64,000 bases of DNA from Acetobacter indonesiensis (GTDB taxonomy: Bacteria > Pseudomonadota > Alphaproteobacteria > Acetobacterales > Acetobacteraceae), in the NCBI RefSeq assembly GCF_000963945.1, contig NZ_BAMW01000057.1, positions 140,156 through 204,155 of the forward strand. Reading direction: 5' to 3'. The translations under genes and the position numbers were made by a program. The notes under the pieces were generated by a model that had not been told where the DNA came from, ran no database searches, and worked only from the letters and a program-made list of their open reading frames with translations. Every line of letters starts with the position of its first letter. The stretch's first letter is position 1. Positions 16,996 to 25,947 of this stretch are shown here, piece after piece.

Positions 16996-17862
16996 CTGAA
17001 AGCGGTTATGGTTGTGGCGTGGGCCTTTTTTTGTGTGCCCACATCTGTTTTTGCGGCCTCATGCCCGGAACTGTTTGCAAAGGATGTTTCCCCAGCGGTT
17101 TTGGAGGAAACGTACCGTAGCGGCACAGTCATGGTGTGTAATGGGCACTATGCTGTTCTAGTCTCTGAACAAACGCGCGGCCCCCTATGGTCTGCTGAAG
17201 ATCTGACTGAAGAAGATCTGGAAATAGCGGATAAGACACAAAGACACGGCAGCTTCATGCCAGACCAGCGCCTGCCCGCAACCATGCAGGCGCAGTCTGC
17301 TGATTATACACGGTCGCATTATGACCGCGGGCACATGACACCCAGCGGGGATGCTCCCGGTTTTGCAGCGCAGAAAGAAAGCTTTCTCTTTTCCAATATT
17401 GTTCCGCAAACGCCTGAACTGAATCGTGGTCCGTGGGAAGGCGTTGAAAGTGCGGTACGGGGCTGGGCACGTGAAGAGGGCGAACTGTTTGTTGTGACAG
17501 GTCCGGGATATGACCCTGATAATACCCGCACCATTGGCCCAAACCGTATTCCGGTGCCCACAGTCATATGGAAAGCAGTGTATGACCCCGCCCAGAATGG
17601 CACGGGTGTTTATGTATGCATGAACACAGCGACCCCCACCTGCCGGATTACGTCAGTGGCTATGCTGACAAAGCTGGTGAATATTGATCCCTTCCCGGCC
17701 CTTCCTGCGGCAATAAAAGACCATGTTGCAGGCATGCCGCCTATCCGTGAAAGTCCGTACGCGTTGTCCCGTCAGGACCGCACGCGAAAATTGCTGAAAG
17801 AATGGGGCACCAAGACCGCGCGTAAGGCGCTGAGGGCGCTGGTAAAATCTCTGGTGCCGTAA
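16996..17862 (+). CDS. Secreted DNA/RNA non-specific endonuclease (NucA/EndoG type), probable CTG start
   Basis: 288 residues if translated from CTG 16996. The catalytic motif is DRGHMTPSGDA (~residue 112), the beta-beta-alpha-metal DRGH signature, followed by SNIVPQTPELNRGPWEGVE, which supplies the metal-binding Asn. This family cleaves DNA and RNA without sequence preference. The first ATG (17008) is 19 bases from the only good Shine-Dalgarno site, AGGAG at 16984-16988. CTG 16996 sits 7 bases from it and would add Lys-Ala-Val, giving a normal export signal (KAVMVVAWAFFCVPTSVFA, cut before ASCPEL). I therefore place the start at CTG; ATG 17008 remains possible. Likely periplasmic or extracellular. 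No immunity gene is adjacent. Confidence 0.82.
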   Translation: MKAVMVVAWAFFCVPTSVFAASCPELFAKDVSPAVLEETYRSGTVMVCNGHYAVLVSEQTRGPLWSAEDLTEEDLEIADKTQRHGSFMPDQRLPATMQAQSADYTRSHYDRGHMTPSGDAPGFAAQKESFLFSNIVPQTPELNRGPWEGVESAVRGWAREEGELFVVTGPGYDPDNTRTIGPNRIPVPTVIWKAVYDPAQNGTGVYVCMNTATPTCRITSVAMLTKLVNIDPFPALPAAIKDHVAGMPPIRESPYALSRQDRTRKLLKEWGTKTARKALRALVKSLVP

Positions 17863-17997
17863 ATACGGAGGGAGCAAAAACATGCTTTCCTCCGTTGGGA
17901 TTTTAACGGCTGTGTAAAAGAGGTTTTTCTAAGGAAACTATGCCCTGTGAGTGCGGCGGTGGAGGGGTTTGCAAGCCACACTCGAAGCTGGGATGGT

Positions 17998-19266
17998 TTA
18001 GAGCGCACGGGCTCCAATATCCGTGCGCCACTGGGCACCGTCCCACGAAATGGCTTTTACGCCAGCATAGGCACGGTCACGCGCTTCTTTCACGGTTTTT
18101 CCCACCGCGCAGACTGACAGCACGCGCCCACCGGAGACAACAAGATCACGCGCAGCGTTTTCCGTAGTGCCAGCCTGAAAAACGGTCACGCCGTCTAACG
18201 CATTGGCATCTGCAATGCCGGAAATGACAGCACCTGTTTCCGGTTTGGCCGGATACCCCTTTGCCGCCATCACAATGCTGATTGAGGCCTGATCAGAAAA
18301 TGTGATTGGGGTGGCATCCAGTTGCCCGTCAGCCAATGCTTTCAGGGCGGGCAAAAGGTCAGATGTCAGGCGCAGAAGTAGCGCCTGTGCTTCAGGGTCG
18401 CCAAAGCGCACATTATATTCGATCAACTGCGGGCCGGTTTCTGTCAGCATCAGGCCCGCGAAAATCACACCACGGAATGGCGTGCCGCGCCGTGCCATTT
18501 CCGTCAGCATGGGGCGCACCATGATATCCAGCGCCTGCTCCTGCGCGACGCGGTCAAAGCCGCGTGGGGGGGAGACCGCCCCCATTCCGCCGGTGTTGGG
18601 GCCGGTGTCATTATCACCAATGCGCTTATGGTCCTGTGCCGCGCCGATCAGCGTAGCGGTCTCGCCCGAGCAGAAAGCGAACAGGGAGACTTCTTCCCCC
18701 ACCAGGCAGTCTTCAATCACAACGCTACGGCCTGCATCGCCCATGCTGCCTTGTGTCATCATCTCCTGCACGGCGTCTTCTGCTTCGGCTATGGTCTGTG
18801 CAACCACAACCCCCTTGCCAGCAGCCAGACCGTCCGCCTTTACAACAATCGGGGCACCGCGTTCGCGCACATAGGTCAGGGCGTCTGCCACGGTGGTAAA
18901 GCGTTCACCTTGCGCGGTGGGAATCCCTGCCGCGTAGCAGATTTCCTTGGTAAAGCTTTTGCTGCCTTCAAGGCGTGCTGCGGCCTGTGTGGGGCCAGCG
19001 CAGGCCAGATCAGCCTTGGCGCAGGCATCCGCCAGACCGGCCACTAACGGGGCTTCGGGGCCGGGTACCACCAGATCAATCTGTTGTTCTTTGGCAAAGG
19101 TGATCAGGGCGGGCACGTTTTCCACGCCAATAGGCACATTGATGCCAAGGTCTGCCGTGCCGGGGTTGCCGGGGGCAATGAACAGCGCCGTCAGGTGCGG
19201 CGAGCGGGCAAGTGTTGCGGCCAGCGCATGTTCCCGCCCGCCTGATCCAACCAGTAATACCCGCAT
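17998..19266 (-). CDS. purD: Phosphoribosylamine-glycine ligase PurD
   Basis: 422 residues, standard length. It begins RVLLVGSGGREHALA and carries the ATP-grasp features GSKSFTKEICYAAGIPTA, VVKADGLAAGKGVVVA and EYNVRFGDPEAQ. The enzyme joins phosphoribosylamine and glycine in the second step of purine synthesis. ATG 19266 is selected because GGGAG lies six bases upstream; an in-frame ATG further up lacks this. It is divergent from xseA with 66 bases between them, so the promoters must be close or overlapping. Confidence 0.97.
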   Translation of the reverse strand: MRVLLVGSGGREHALAATLARSPHLTALFIAPGNPGTADLGINVPIGVENVPALITFAKEQQIDLVVPGPEAPLVAGLADACAKADLACAGPTQAAARLEGSKSFTKEICYAAGIPTAQGERFTTVADALTYVRERGAPIVVKADGLAAGKGVVVAQTIAEAEDAVQEMMTQGSMGDAGRSVVIEDCLVGEEVSLFAFCSGETATLIGAAQDHKRIGDNDTGPNTGGMGAVSPPRGFDRVAQEQALDIMVRPMLTEMARRGTPFRGVIFAGLMLTETGPQLIEYNVRFGDPEAQALLLRLTSDLLPALKALADGQLDATPITFSDQASISIVMAAKGYPAKPETGAVISGIADANALDGVTVFQAGTTENAARDLVVSGGRVLSVCAVGKTVKEARDRAYAGVKAISWDGAQWRTDIGARAL

Positions 19267-19332
19267 CGTTTTCTCCCGCATCATGTAAGGTCTGCTCTTT
19301 CAGGGCGAGCGTCTGTAGCATAGGTTAGGGCC

Positions 19333-20793
19333 ATGGACGAAGGGTTTGCAGCAGGCGCACCTTCCGCAGGGAATGTGCCGGAATATACAGTCTCGGAAAT
19401 TTCAGGGGCCATCAGGCGCACGCTTGAAGGCTCGTTCAGTTGCGTGCGGGTGCGCGGCGAGATTACCGAATTCAAGCGTTATCCCTCCGGGCACATCTAT
19501 TTCTCCCTGAAGGATGAGCGCGGCAAGATAGCAGGTGTGGTCTGGCGCGGGTCTGTCTCTCGCCTTGGATTGGTGCCGGAGAACGGGCTGGAAATTATCG
19601 CCACAGGCAAGATTTCGGCCTATGGCGAGCGTTCCAGCTATCAGCTTGTTGTCGAGCGGATGGAGTATGCGGGTGAAGGCGCGCTGCTGGCCCGTATTGA
19701 ACGACTACGCCTGAAACTGGCTGAAGAAGGCCTGTTTGATGCGGATCGTAAACGGCCTTTGCCACTTCTGCCAAATGTGATTGGGGTTGTCACCTCGGCA
19801 CAGGGAGCGGTGCTGCATGATATCCGCACAACGCTGGCGCGCCGCTTCCCCCGTCAGCTACTGGTCTGGCCGGTCGCGGTGCAAGGCGAAGGGGCTGCGG
19901 CACAGGTCAAGGCTGCGATTGACGGGTTTTCCCGTCTTGATGGCACAGGGCCAGTGCCCCGGCCCGATGTGCTGATTGTGGCCCGCGGTGGTGGCTCGCT
20001 TGAAGACCTGATGGCATTCAACGATGAATCTGTTGTGCGTGCGGCGGCGGCCTGCACCATTCCGCTGATTTCAGCCGTGGGGCATGAAACCGATACAACG
20101 CTGATTGATTTTGCGTCTGACCGCCGGGCCCCCACCCCTACAGCGGCCGCCGAAATGGCTGTGCCTGTTCGGTCAGAACTTCTGGCTGATCTGGAGCACC
20201 GGGGCGCGCGGGCGCTGGGCGCTTTGTCCCGCCTGATGCAGACAGCCCGCCTGCGGCTGGACCGCGCTGCCGCGGCCCTGCCTGATCTGCCAAGTCTGCT
20301 GCAAACAGCCCGGATGCAGCTTGATGACCGAGGGCGCAGGCTTGATAACGCCCTGCCGAATTTTGTTCACAAACAGCGTTCTGCTCTGGTTGCGGTTGAA
20401 CGGCATATGCCGTCGGTTGAAACCTTACTGTCAACACGGCGCACACGTCTGGCATTGTTGGGGAGCAGCCTGCAAAGCGGGTTGCGGCATAGTGTTCAGA
20501 TGCGTGAAGCGCGGTTGGGCCGCCTCCGCATTTCGCCCGCACCGCTGGCGGCGCTTGTCCGTGAAAGGCGTGTGGCGTTGGCAGGCATAGGGGGACAGCT
20601 TGAAGCCGTTTCTCCACAAGCGGTGTTGGCCCGTGGGTATGCCCTGGTTACGGCGGGTGGGCAGCCGGTGACATCTGCCAAAGCCCTGAAGCTGGGGGAA
20701 GACGTAACGCTGACATTTGGCGATGGCAGCCGCGATGCCGTGATTGGCCGCAAGAAAGCCAAGGACAAGGCTCAAGGCTTACTTGATTTTTGA
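19333..20793 (+). CDS. xseA: Exodeoxyribonuclease VII large subunit XseA
   Basis: 486 residues. An N-terminal OB-fold ([21 protein letters not shown]) is followed by the catalytic domain ([54 protein letters not shown]) and a long coiled-coil-rich tail before [11 protein letters not shown]. With XseB it degrades single-stranded DNA in both directions during repair; xseB is not in this window. Domain order and length are normal. The lipoprotein gene 20891-21235 follows after 97 bases. Confidence 0.96.
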   Translation: MDEGFAAGAPSAGNVPEYTVSEISGAIRRTLEGSFSCVRVRGEITEFKRYPSGHIYFSLKDERGKIAGVVWRGSVSRLGLVPENGLEIIATGKISAYGERSSYQLVVERMEYAGEGALLARIERLRLKLAEEGLFDADRKRPLPLLPNVIGVVTSAQGAVLHDIRTTLARRFPRQLLVWPVAVQGEGAAAQVKAAIDGFSRLDGTGPVPRPDVLIVARGGGSLEDLMAFNDESVVRAAAACTIPLISAVGHETDTTLIDFASDRRAPTPTAAAEMAVPVRSELLADLEHRGARALGALSRLMQTARLRLDRAAAALPDLPSLLQTARMQLDDRGRRLDNALPNFVHKQRSALVAVERHMPSVETLLSTRRTRLALLGSSLQSGLRHSVQMREARLGRLRISPAPLAALVRERRVALAGIGGQLEAVSPQAVLARGYALVTAGGQPVTSAKALKLGEDVTLTFGDGSRDAVIGRKKAKDKAQGLLDF

Positions 20794-20890
20794 GGATACC
20801 GGGATGCTTGGAGTCACGCTCTGTTCAGAGTATGACTGCAAAGAGAAAAACAGGGCTGCAACGCCCAAGCTGAGCGTAAGGGAAAAACGC

Positions 20891-21235
20891 ATGTCCATCC
20901 GTTTTCTGACCCGTGCCACGGGCTGTCTTGTGTTGGGCCTGCTGGCCGGGTGCGCGGCACAACCGCAGCAGACGGCGTCACGTATTCCCCCGCAGAGCTT
21001 TGCTCCCGGCATGGTGTCTGACACACCGCATGACGACAGCAAGCTGACCAACGATCCATCCGCCCCGGCTAACACACCATTATGTGGTGTGGCCGCGCGC
21101 GAAGCTATTGCAGCCGCAAGCCAGAACTACCCGCAGCCGCTGACATCCGGAAACAGCTGCGTGCAAAATGCGTGCTTCAACCCCCAGACCGGCACCTATA
21201 TTGCCGCTGACGGTACAGCCCGCGTTTGCCGTTAA
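20891..21235 (+). CDS. Small lipoprotein of unknown function
   Basis: 114 residues from ATG 20891. The lipobox LLAGC places the lipid-modified Cys at residue 21 after a basic n-region (SIRFLTR) and a hydrophobic stretch. The mature part is rich in Pro, Gln and Ala, then has four Cys (CGVA, SCVQNACFN, RVCR) that could form two disulfides. Its last ~40 residues (SCVQNACFNPQTGTYIAADG) look like a small cell-envelope module. The upstream frame extends into xseA but lacks a plausible start. A terminator at 21248-21280 follows. I do not recognise the family. Confidence 0.75.
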   Translation: MSIRFLTRATGCLVLGLLAGCAAQPQQTASRIPPQSFAPGMVSDTPHDDSKLTNDPSAPANTPLCGVAAREAIAAASQNYPQPLTSGNSCVQNACFNPQTGTYIAADGTARVCR

Positions 21236-21247
21236 GGCGAGAGGTCA

Positions 21248-21280
21248 AGCATCGGGGGACTGTCCCGATGCTATTATTGT
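21248..21280 (+). terminator. Intrinsic terminator after the lipoprotein gene
   Basis: AGCATCGGG / CCCGATGCT stem of nine base pairs with a seven-base loop, followed by ATTATTGT. The T run is broken, so termination may be partial. Confidence 0.7.
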
Positions 21281-21331
21281 CGTAAGCAGACTTTTCTGTT
21301 CAGCGTTTTGCTGATAGGGAAGACCCCAGCC

Positions 21332-21415
21332 GCGAGAGTGACGGAACGGTAGACGTAGTCGGCTCAAAATCGACCGCCGCAAGGCATAGGGGTTCGAGTC
21401 CCCTCTCTCGCACCA
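21332..21415 (+). tRNA. tRNA-Leu (anticodon CAA, reads UUG)
   Basis: The acceptor stem GCGAGAG (21332-21338) pairs with CTCTCGC (21405-21411), followed by ACCA encoded in the gene. The T arm is AGGGG-TTCGAGT-CCCCT. The anticodon stem GTCGG/TCGAC encloses the loop CTCAAAA, giving anticodon CAA. A long variable arm (CGCCGCAAGGCAT region) is typical of class II tRNAs and supports leucine. The serC start is only 36 bases downstream, so the two may share a transcript. Confidence 0.95.
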
Positions 21416-21451
21416 GAGCTTGTCTCACTTCCCTTGATACCGGACAGGGTG

Positions 21452-22627
21452 ATGACCGTTTCACAATCCACAGTTTCCTCTCGTCCGGCTCTCCGCCCTG
21501 CCAATCCGTGTTTTTCTTCCGGTCCGTGCGCCAAGCGCCCCGGCTGGAGTGTCTCTGCCCTGTCTGACGCCCTGACTGGCCGCTCTCATCGTTCTGCTGA
21601 AGGCCGCGCACGGCTGGCGGATGTAATTGAGCGTTCCTGCACGGTGCTGGGTATTCCGGACGGCTGGCGTGTCGGGATTGTGCCTGCGTCTGATACAGGT
21701 GCGGTTGAAATGGCATTGTGGTCCCTGCTTGGGCCGCGTCCGGTTGATGTTCTGGCGTTTGAAAGTTTTTCGTCCCTGTGGGCGCAGGATATCGTGTCCC
21801 AACTGAAATTGGATAACGCCCGTGTGCTGAAGGCAGATTATGGGCGACTGCCTGATCTGGCTGACGTCAACTGGGCGCATGATGTGGTTCTGGCATGGAA
21901 TGGCACAACGTCGGGTGTCTGCCTGCCATCGGCTGACGTTATTCCGAAAGACCATGATGGGCTGGTCATCTGTGATGCCACGTCCGCGGCTTTCGCTATG
22001 GATTTACCGTGGGACCGTCTGGATGTTGTCACATGGTCCTGGCAGAAGGCGCTGGGTGGCGAAGCCGCCCACGGTATGCTGGCGCTTTCGCCCCGAGCCG
22101 TTGAACGGCTGGAGCAGTTCCAGACAGACCGCCCCTTGCCCAAGATTTTCCGCCTTATGGCAAAAGGTGCGTTGATTGAAGGCATCTTTAAGGGAGACAC
22201 CATCAACACCCCGTCCATGCTGTGTGTGGAAGATGCGCTGGATAGCCTGAAATGGGCCGCATCCGTTGGTGGTCTGGCAGGCCTGAAAGCCCGCAGTCAG
22301 GCTAATCTGGCAGAAGTCAGCGCATGGGAAGCCAAAACCAACTGGGTTTCTTTTCTGGCAGAAAACGAGGCGGAGCGTTCTTCAACGTCCATCTGCCTGT
22401 GCATTGTGGCCCCATGGTTCCTCGCGCTGGAACGAGCCGAGCAGATGAAAGTGGTCAAGAAAATGACGGCTCTGCTGGAGCAGGAAGGTGTTGCATTTGA
22501 TATAGCCAGCTACCGGGATGCACCTGCCGGGCTACGCATCTGGGGTGGTGCAACGGTTGAAGCCAGTGACGTGCGCGCACTCCTGCCGTGGTTGGACTGG
22601 GCGTTTGAACAGGTATCACCAGCGTAA
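21452..22627 (+). CDS. serC: Phosphoserine aminotransferase SerC (alphaproteobacterial type)
   Basis: 391 residues. It starts with a short Ser/Pro-rich segment and then [17 protein letters not shown], the family opening. Nucleotide-cofactor features: [17 protein letters not shown], the PLP Lys in [15 protein letters not shown] (~residue 195) and [17 protein letters not shown]. It converts 3-phosphohydroxypyruvate and glutamate to phosphoserine. ATG 21452 follows CAGGGTG; serA and serB are not adjacent. The short space after tRNA-Leu leaves little room for its own promoter, and a strong terminator follows at 22661. Confidence 0.94.
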   Translation: MTVSQSTVSSRPALRPANPCFSSGPCAKRPGWSVSALSDALTGRSHRSAEGRARLADVIERSCTVLGIPDGWRVGIVPASDTGAVEMALWSLLGPRPVDVLAFESFSSLWAQDIVSQLKLDNARVLKADYGRLPDLADVNWAHDVVLAWNGTTSGVCLPSADVIPKDHDGLVICDATSAAFAMDLPWDRLDVVTWSWQKALGGEAAHGMLALSPRAVERLEQFQTDRPLPKIFRLMAKGALIEGIFKGDTINTPSMLCVEDALDSLKWAASVGGLAGLKARSQANLAEVSAWEAKTNWVSFLAENEAERSSTSICLCIVAPWFLALERAEQMKVVKKMTALLEQEGVAFDIASYRDAPAGLRIWGGATVEASDVRALLPWLDWAFEQVSPA

Positions 22628-22660
22628 CCTGACAGGGTGATTGCTCAGCAGCTTAAAGTG

Positions 22661-22689
22661 AACCGGCCCTAACAGGCCGGTTTTTTTAT
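22661..22689 (+). terminator. Intrinsic terminator after serC
   Basis: AACCGGCC / GGCCGGTT stem with a six-base loop, followed by TTTTTATT. Strong terminator shape 34 bases beyond the serC stop. Confidence 0.92.
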
Positions 22690-22839
22690 TGTATGGCAAA
22701 GTGTCTGGTGTGCAGGCCTTTTGCTGCGCCTGTATTTTTGCGTTTCGTTTTTGAAACAGGGTGGACGTGGGCCATAATTCGACGCATCGTTATGGCACCA
22801 GCTTGAAAAAGCATAGACACCTAAACAAAGTGCTCACAC

Positions 22840-24840
22840 ATGCGAACCAGTTTTTCTCTCTCCAAACTCTGTCAAAGCCGCGCGTCATGGTCTGGTCTGG
22901 CCACATATGGGGCTCTGTCAGCCCTTGCGGTTGTATTATGCTCCGGCACGGCATTTTCAGCCCCACCGCAGCCTGATGCGCTAACCGTGCAAACCGGGTC
23001 TGATATTCCAGCCAAAGTGACCTTCCCAACCGCAGAGCAGCAGCGCGATTACGTCAAGCGCGTTGTCATGGTGCCGATGCGTGATGGGGTGAAATTATAT
23101 ACCGTTATTGTCATTCCCAAAAACACCCGTAACGCCCCTATTCTGCTGACACGCACCCCCTACAACGCAAAGGGACGGGCTAACCGTGTGCCTAATGCTC
23201 TAACCATGCGGGAACTGCTTCCGCAGGGTGACGATGTGTTTGTGGATGGCGGCTACATCCGTGTGTTTCAGGATATCCGGGGAAAATATGGGTCGGAGGG
23301 CGATTATGTCATGACGCGCCCCCCTCAGGGACCGCTGAACCCGACCAAAACGGATGAAACGACCGATGCGTGGGATACCATCGACTGGCTGGTGCATAAC
23401 GTGCCTGAAAGTAACGGCCGTGTTGGCATGACCGGGTCATCTTATGAAGGGTTTACCGTGGTTATGGCGTTGCTTGACCCTCACCCAGCGCTCAAGGTCG
23501 CCGCGCCGGAAAGCCCGATGGTTGATGGCTGGATGGGTGACGACTGGTTCCATTACGGAGCCTTTCGTCAGGGAACATTCGACTACTTTACCGAACAGAT
23601 GAGTGTGCGGGGGGAAGGTGATACCATTCCGCGCAAAGATGCAGATGATTATACCAATTTTCTGAAAGCGGGGTCAGCCGGTAGTTTTGCGACACAGGCA
23701 GGGCTGGACCAGTATCCATTCTGGCAGAGAATGCATGCGCACCCTGCCTATGATGCCTTCTGGCAGGGGCAGGCGTTGGATAAACTTCTGGTCCAGAAAA
23801 AGCCTGTTGTGCCCATGCTTTGGGAACAGGGGCTTTGGGATCAGGAGGATATGTGGGGTGCCATTCACGCGTGGCAGGCGCTAAGGGACGCGGATGTCAA
23901 AACGCCCAACACATTGGTTATGGGGCCATGGCGGCACAGCGGTGTCAATTACAATGGCTCTGAGCTTGGACCGCTGTCTTTTGAAGGTGATACTGCGCAC
24001 CAGTATAGACGCGATGTATTCCGACCATTTTTTGACGAATATCTTAAACCAGGCAGTGCCAGCGTACATCTGCCAGAAGCCATTATTTACAACACAGGTG
24101 ATCAGAAATGGGATTATTATCGCTCATGGCCATCTGTTTGCGAAAATGACTGCACGGGCAAGCTGACGCCTCTGTTCCTTGGCGGGGGGCATAGCCTGAT
24201 CTTCACCCACCCGGATAAAGATGACGCAGATAGTTACGTGTCTGACCCTGCACACCCGGTACCATTTCTGGCCCGGCCTTTTGCGTTTTCTATGGGGGCT
24301 CGCTGGAAAAGCTGGCTGGTGCAGGATCAGCGTGAAGCTGAAGCCCGACCGGACGTGTTGACCTATGAAACAGACGTGCTTGATGCGCCTGTTAGGGTGA
24401 GTGGCGTGCCGGTGGCAGACCTGTTTGCCGCAACAACGGGCACCGATTCAGACTGGGTGGTAAAACTGATTGACGTGCAGCCTGCCGCAACGCCGGATAA
24501 CCCGAAAATGGGTGGTTACGAATTACCCGTTTCCATGGATATTTTCCGGGGGCGATACCGCACCAGTTTTGAAAAACCGGAAGCAATTCCGGCAAACACA
24601 ACGCAGCGTTATCACTTCACCTTACCTGCTGTGAATCATGTTTTTGCCAAGGGACACCGCATTATGGTGCAAATTCAGTCTTCCTGGTTCCCTTTGTATG
24701 ACCGGAATCCCCAGAAATTTGTGCCGAATATTTTTGATGCGAAACCTGACGATTATAGTGTGGCAACACAAAGTATTCACCGGGGCGGAAACGCTGCAAC
24801 ATCCATTCTGCTGCCTGTTGTGAAGCCCGGCCAGCAGTAA
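22840..24840 (+). CDS. Alpha-amino acid ester hydrolase (CocE/NonD, S15-like serine hydrolase)
   Basis: 666 residues with an export signal (TYGALSALAVVLCSGTAFSA, cut near residue 41), so likely periplasmic. The GxSYxG nucleophile motif is GSSYEG with Ser201. Asp334 (in WDQED) and His366 (PWRHSG) fit the triad. The carboxylate cluster that binds the substrate amino group in alpha-amino acid ester hydrolases is complete: Asp235, Glu336 and Asp337, with the same spacing as in the Acetobacter turbidans and Xanthomonas citri enzymes (compared from memory). The C-terminal third is the jellyroll domain. Such enzymes hydrolyse or transfer alpha-amino acid esters and beta-lactam side chains. ATG 22840 has no clear Shine-Dalgarno site. 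A terminator follows at 24896. Confidence 0.9.
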   Translation: MRTSFSLSKLCQSRASWSGLATYGALSALAVVLCSGTAFSAPPQPDALTVQTGSDIPAKVTFPTAEQQRDYVKRVVMVPMRDGVKLYTVIVIPKNTRNAPILLTRTPYNAKGRANRVPNALTMRELLPQGDDVFVDGGYIRVFQDIRGKYGSEGDYVMTRPPQGPLNPTKTDETTDAWDTIDWLVHNVPESNGRVGMTGSSYEGFTVVMALLDPHPALKVAAPESPMVDGWMGDDWFHYGAFRQGTFDYFTEQMSVRGEGDTIPRKDADDYTNFLKAGSAGSFATQAGLDQYPFWQRMHAHPAYDAFWQGQALDKLLVQKKPVVPMLWEQGLWDQEDMWGAIHAWQALRDADVKTPNTLVMGPWRHSGVNYNGSELGPLSFEGDTAHQYRRDVFRPFFDEYLKPGSASVHLPEAIIYNTGDQKWDYYRSWPSVCENDCTGKLTPLFLGGGHSLIFTHPDKDDADSYVSDPAHPVPFLARPFAFSMGARWKSWLVQDQREAEARPDVLTYETDVLDAPVRVSGVPVADLFAATTGTDSDWVVKLIDVQPAATPDNPKMGGYELPVSMDIFRGRYRTSFEKPEAIPANTTQRYHFTLPAVNHVFAKGHRIMVQIQSSWFPLYDRNPQKFVPNIFDAKPDDYSVATQSIHRGGNAATSILLPVVKPGQQ

Positions 24841-24895
24841 GGGTAAGCAAGCGTTCTTATTAAAGAGGATTTGCTGTTTTAGGAGCGCATTCAGC

Positions 24896-24933
24896 AAGGC
24901 ACACTCTGACCGGAGTGTGCCTTGTTTTCTATT
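24896..24933 (+). terminator. Intrinsic terminator after the ester hydrolase gene
   Basis: AAGGCACACTC / GAGTGTGCCTT, eleven base pairs with a six-base loop, then GTTTTCTATTTT. Confidence 0.92.
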
Positions 24934-24963
24934 TTCCAATTTATGCAATGTCAGGTGAGGATT

Positions 24964-25770
24964 ATGGCGCACACAAAGGTTCAGATGTCACACTTAACGG
25001 CTTCGACCATGCGTGAGGTTGCAGCCAGAAACCCTGTCATTCTTTTGCCTTTGGGGAGTTTTGAAGATCAAGGCCCCCATATGCCAATGGGTGACTATCT
25101 GCTGGCGGATGCCATGGCAGAGCGCATTGCACAGCAGGCTACACAAAATGGTCTGGAAACTTATGTAGCTCCTGTTCTGCCGTTTGGTGGGGCAGATTAT
25201 TTTGGGTACATGCCGGGTGGAATAGCACTGTCTCAAACAACATTTCAGGCTGTTCTCACTGATATGTTGACTGGTTTGCTACGACATGGGCTGACGCGCC
25301 TGATTATTCTGAATGGCCATGGTGGAAACTGCACCATGATCCATGATGTGACACATGCGCTATGGCGTCAAAACAACGTTGTTATTCCCAGTTTCTATTT
25401 GTGGCGTGTTGCTGCAAGCTTGATGCCGCAGATTATGGGTGCAGAAGTGGCAGGACGCTCTGGTGGGCACGGCGCGAACCCGCTGACCAGCATAGGCATG
25501 TTTTTGAAACCAGAGCTTGTAGAAAATACAAAAATACCGACACAGAGCCATGAAAAAACGGCTTGGGGATTAAAGGTTCTTGATTTTGGTACAGTTGACC
25601 TGAATGGTGTTCCTGTCTCCATTCCCCTTGAAGGGGATAGCACGGCAACGCAGGGTGTTGGACGCGGAAACCCTGCGTTGTGTAATGCAGAAGACGGGAA
25701 AATTTTAACGCAGAAACTGGTTGATTATGGGGTTCAACTTGTCGCGCATGTCATGCAACAAAGTGCATAA
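24964..25770 (+). CDS. Creatininase-family amidohydrolase with a variant metal motif
   Basis: 268 residues. ATG 24964 follows AGGTGAGG. The fold-defining motifs are LPLGSFEDQGPHMPMGDY (~residues 28-45) and LIILNGHGGNCTMIHDV (~115), with GGHGANPLTSIGMFL later. The family includes creatinine amidohydrolase and MftE-like peptidases, all cytoplasmic two-metal enzymes. The usual EQHGPH motif reads EDQGPH here, so a canonical metal-ligand His is replaced by Gln and the usual Asp sits one residue earlier. The substrate therefore should not be taken as creatinine. It follows the ester hydrolase gene but is separated by a strong terminator, so it probably has its own promoter. Confidence 0.83.
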   Translation: MAHTKVQMSHLTASTMREVAARNPVILLPLGSFEDQGPHMPMGDYLLADAMAERIAQQATQNGLETYVAPVLPFGGADYFGYMPGGIALSQTTFQAVLTDMLTGLLRHGLTRLIILNGHGGNCTMIHDVTHALWRQNNVVIPSFYLWRVAASLMPQIMGAEVAGRSGGHGANPLTSIGMFLKPELVENTKIPTQSHEKTAWGLKVLDFGTVDLNGVPVSIPLEGDSTATQGVGRGNPALCNAEDGKILTQKLVDYGVQLVAHVMQQSA

Positions 25771-25900
25771 AGATGAAGCCGTTCTAACAGCCAAACTATA
25801 AGAAAATGAAAGAGTATTTTTGTAGATAATTTTTCTTAAGTAAAAAGCGAAAAATATAGTTTTATAAAAACAACAAATAGATTTTGATGAAAAATTCACC

Positions 25901-25930
25901 AAAAGGCAGCAGAGTAATCTGCTGCCTTTT
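25901..25930. terminator. Bidirectional terminator between creatininase gene and adhP
   Basis: AAAAGGCAGCAGA / TCTGCTGCCTTTT is a 13-bp perfect inverted repeat with loop GTAA. A and T runs on both sides allow it to work for the two convergent genes. The preceding 25771-25900 is AT-rich with no gene seen. Confidence 0.92.
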
Positions 25931-25947
25931 GAACGGAAGGCGCGAAA

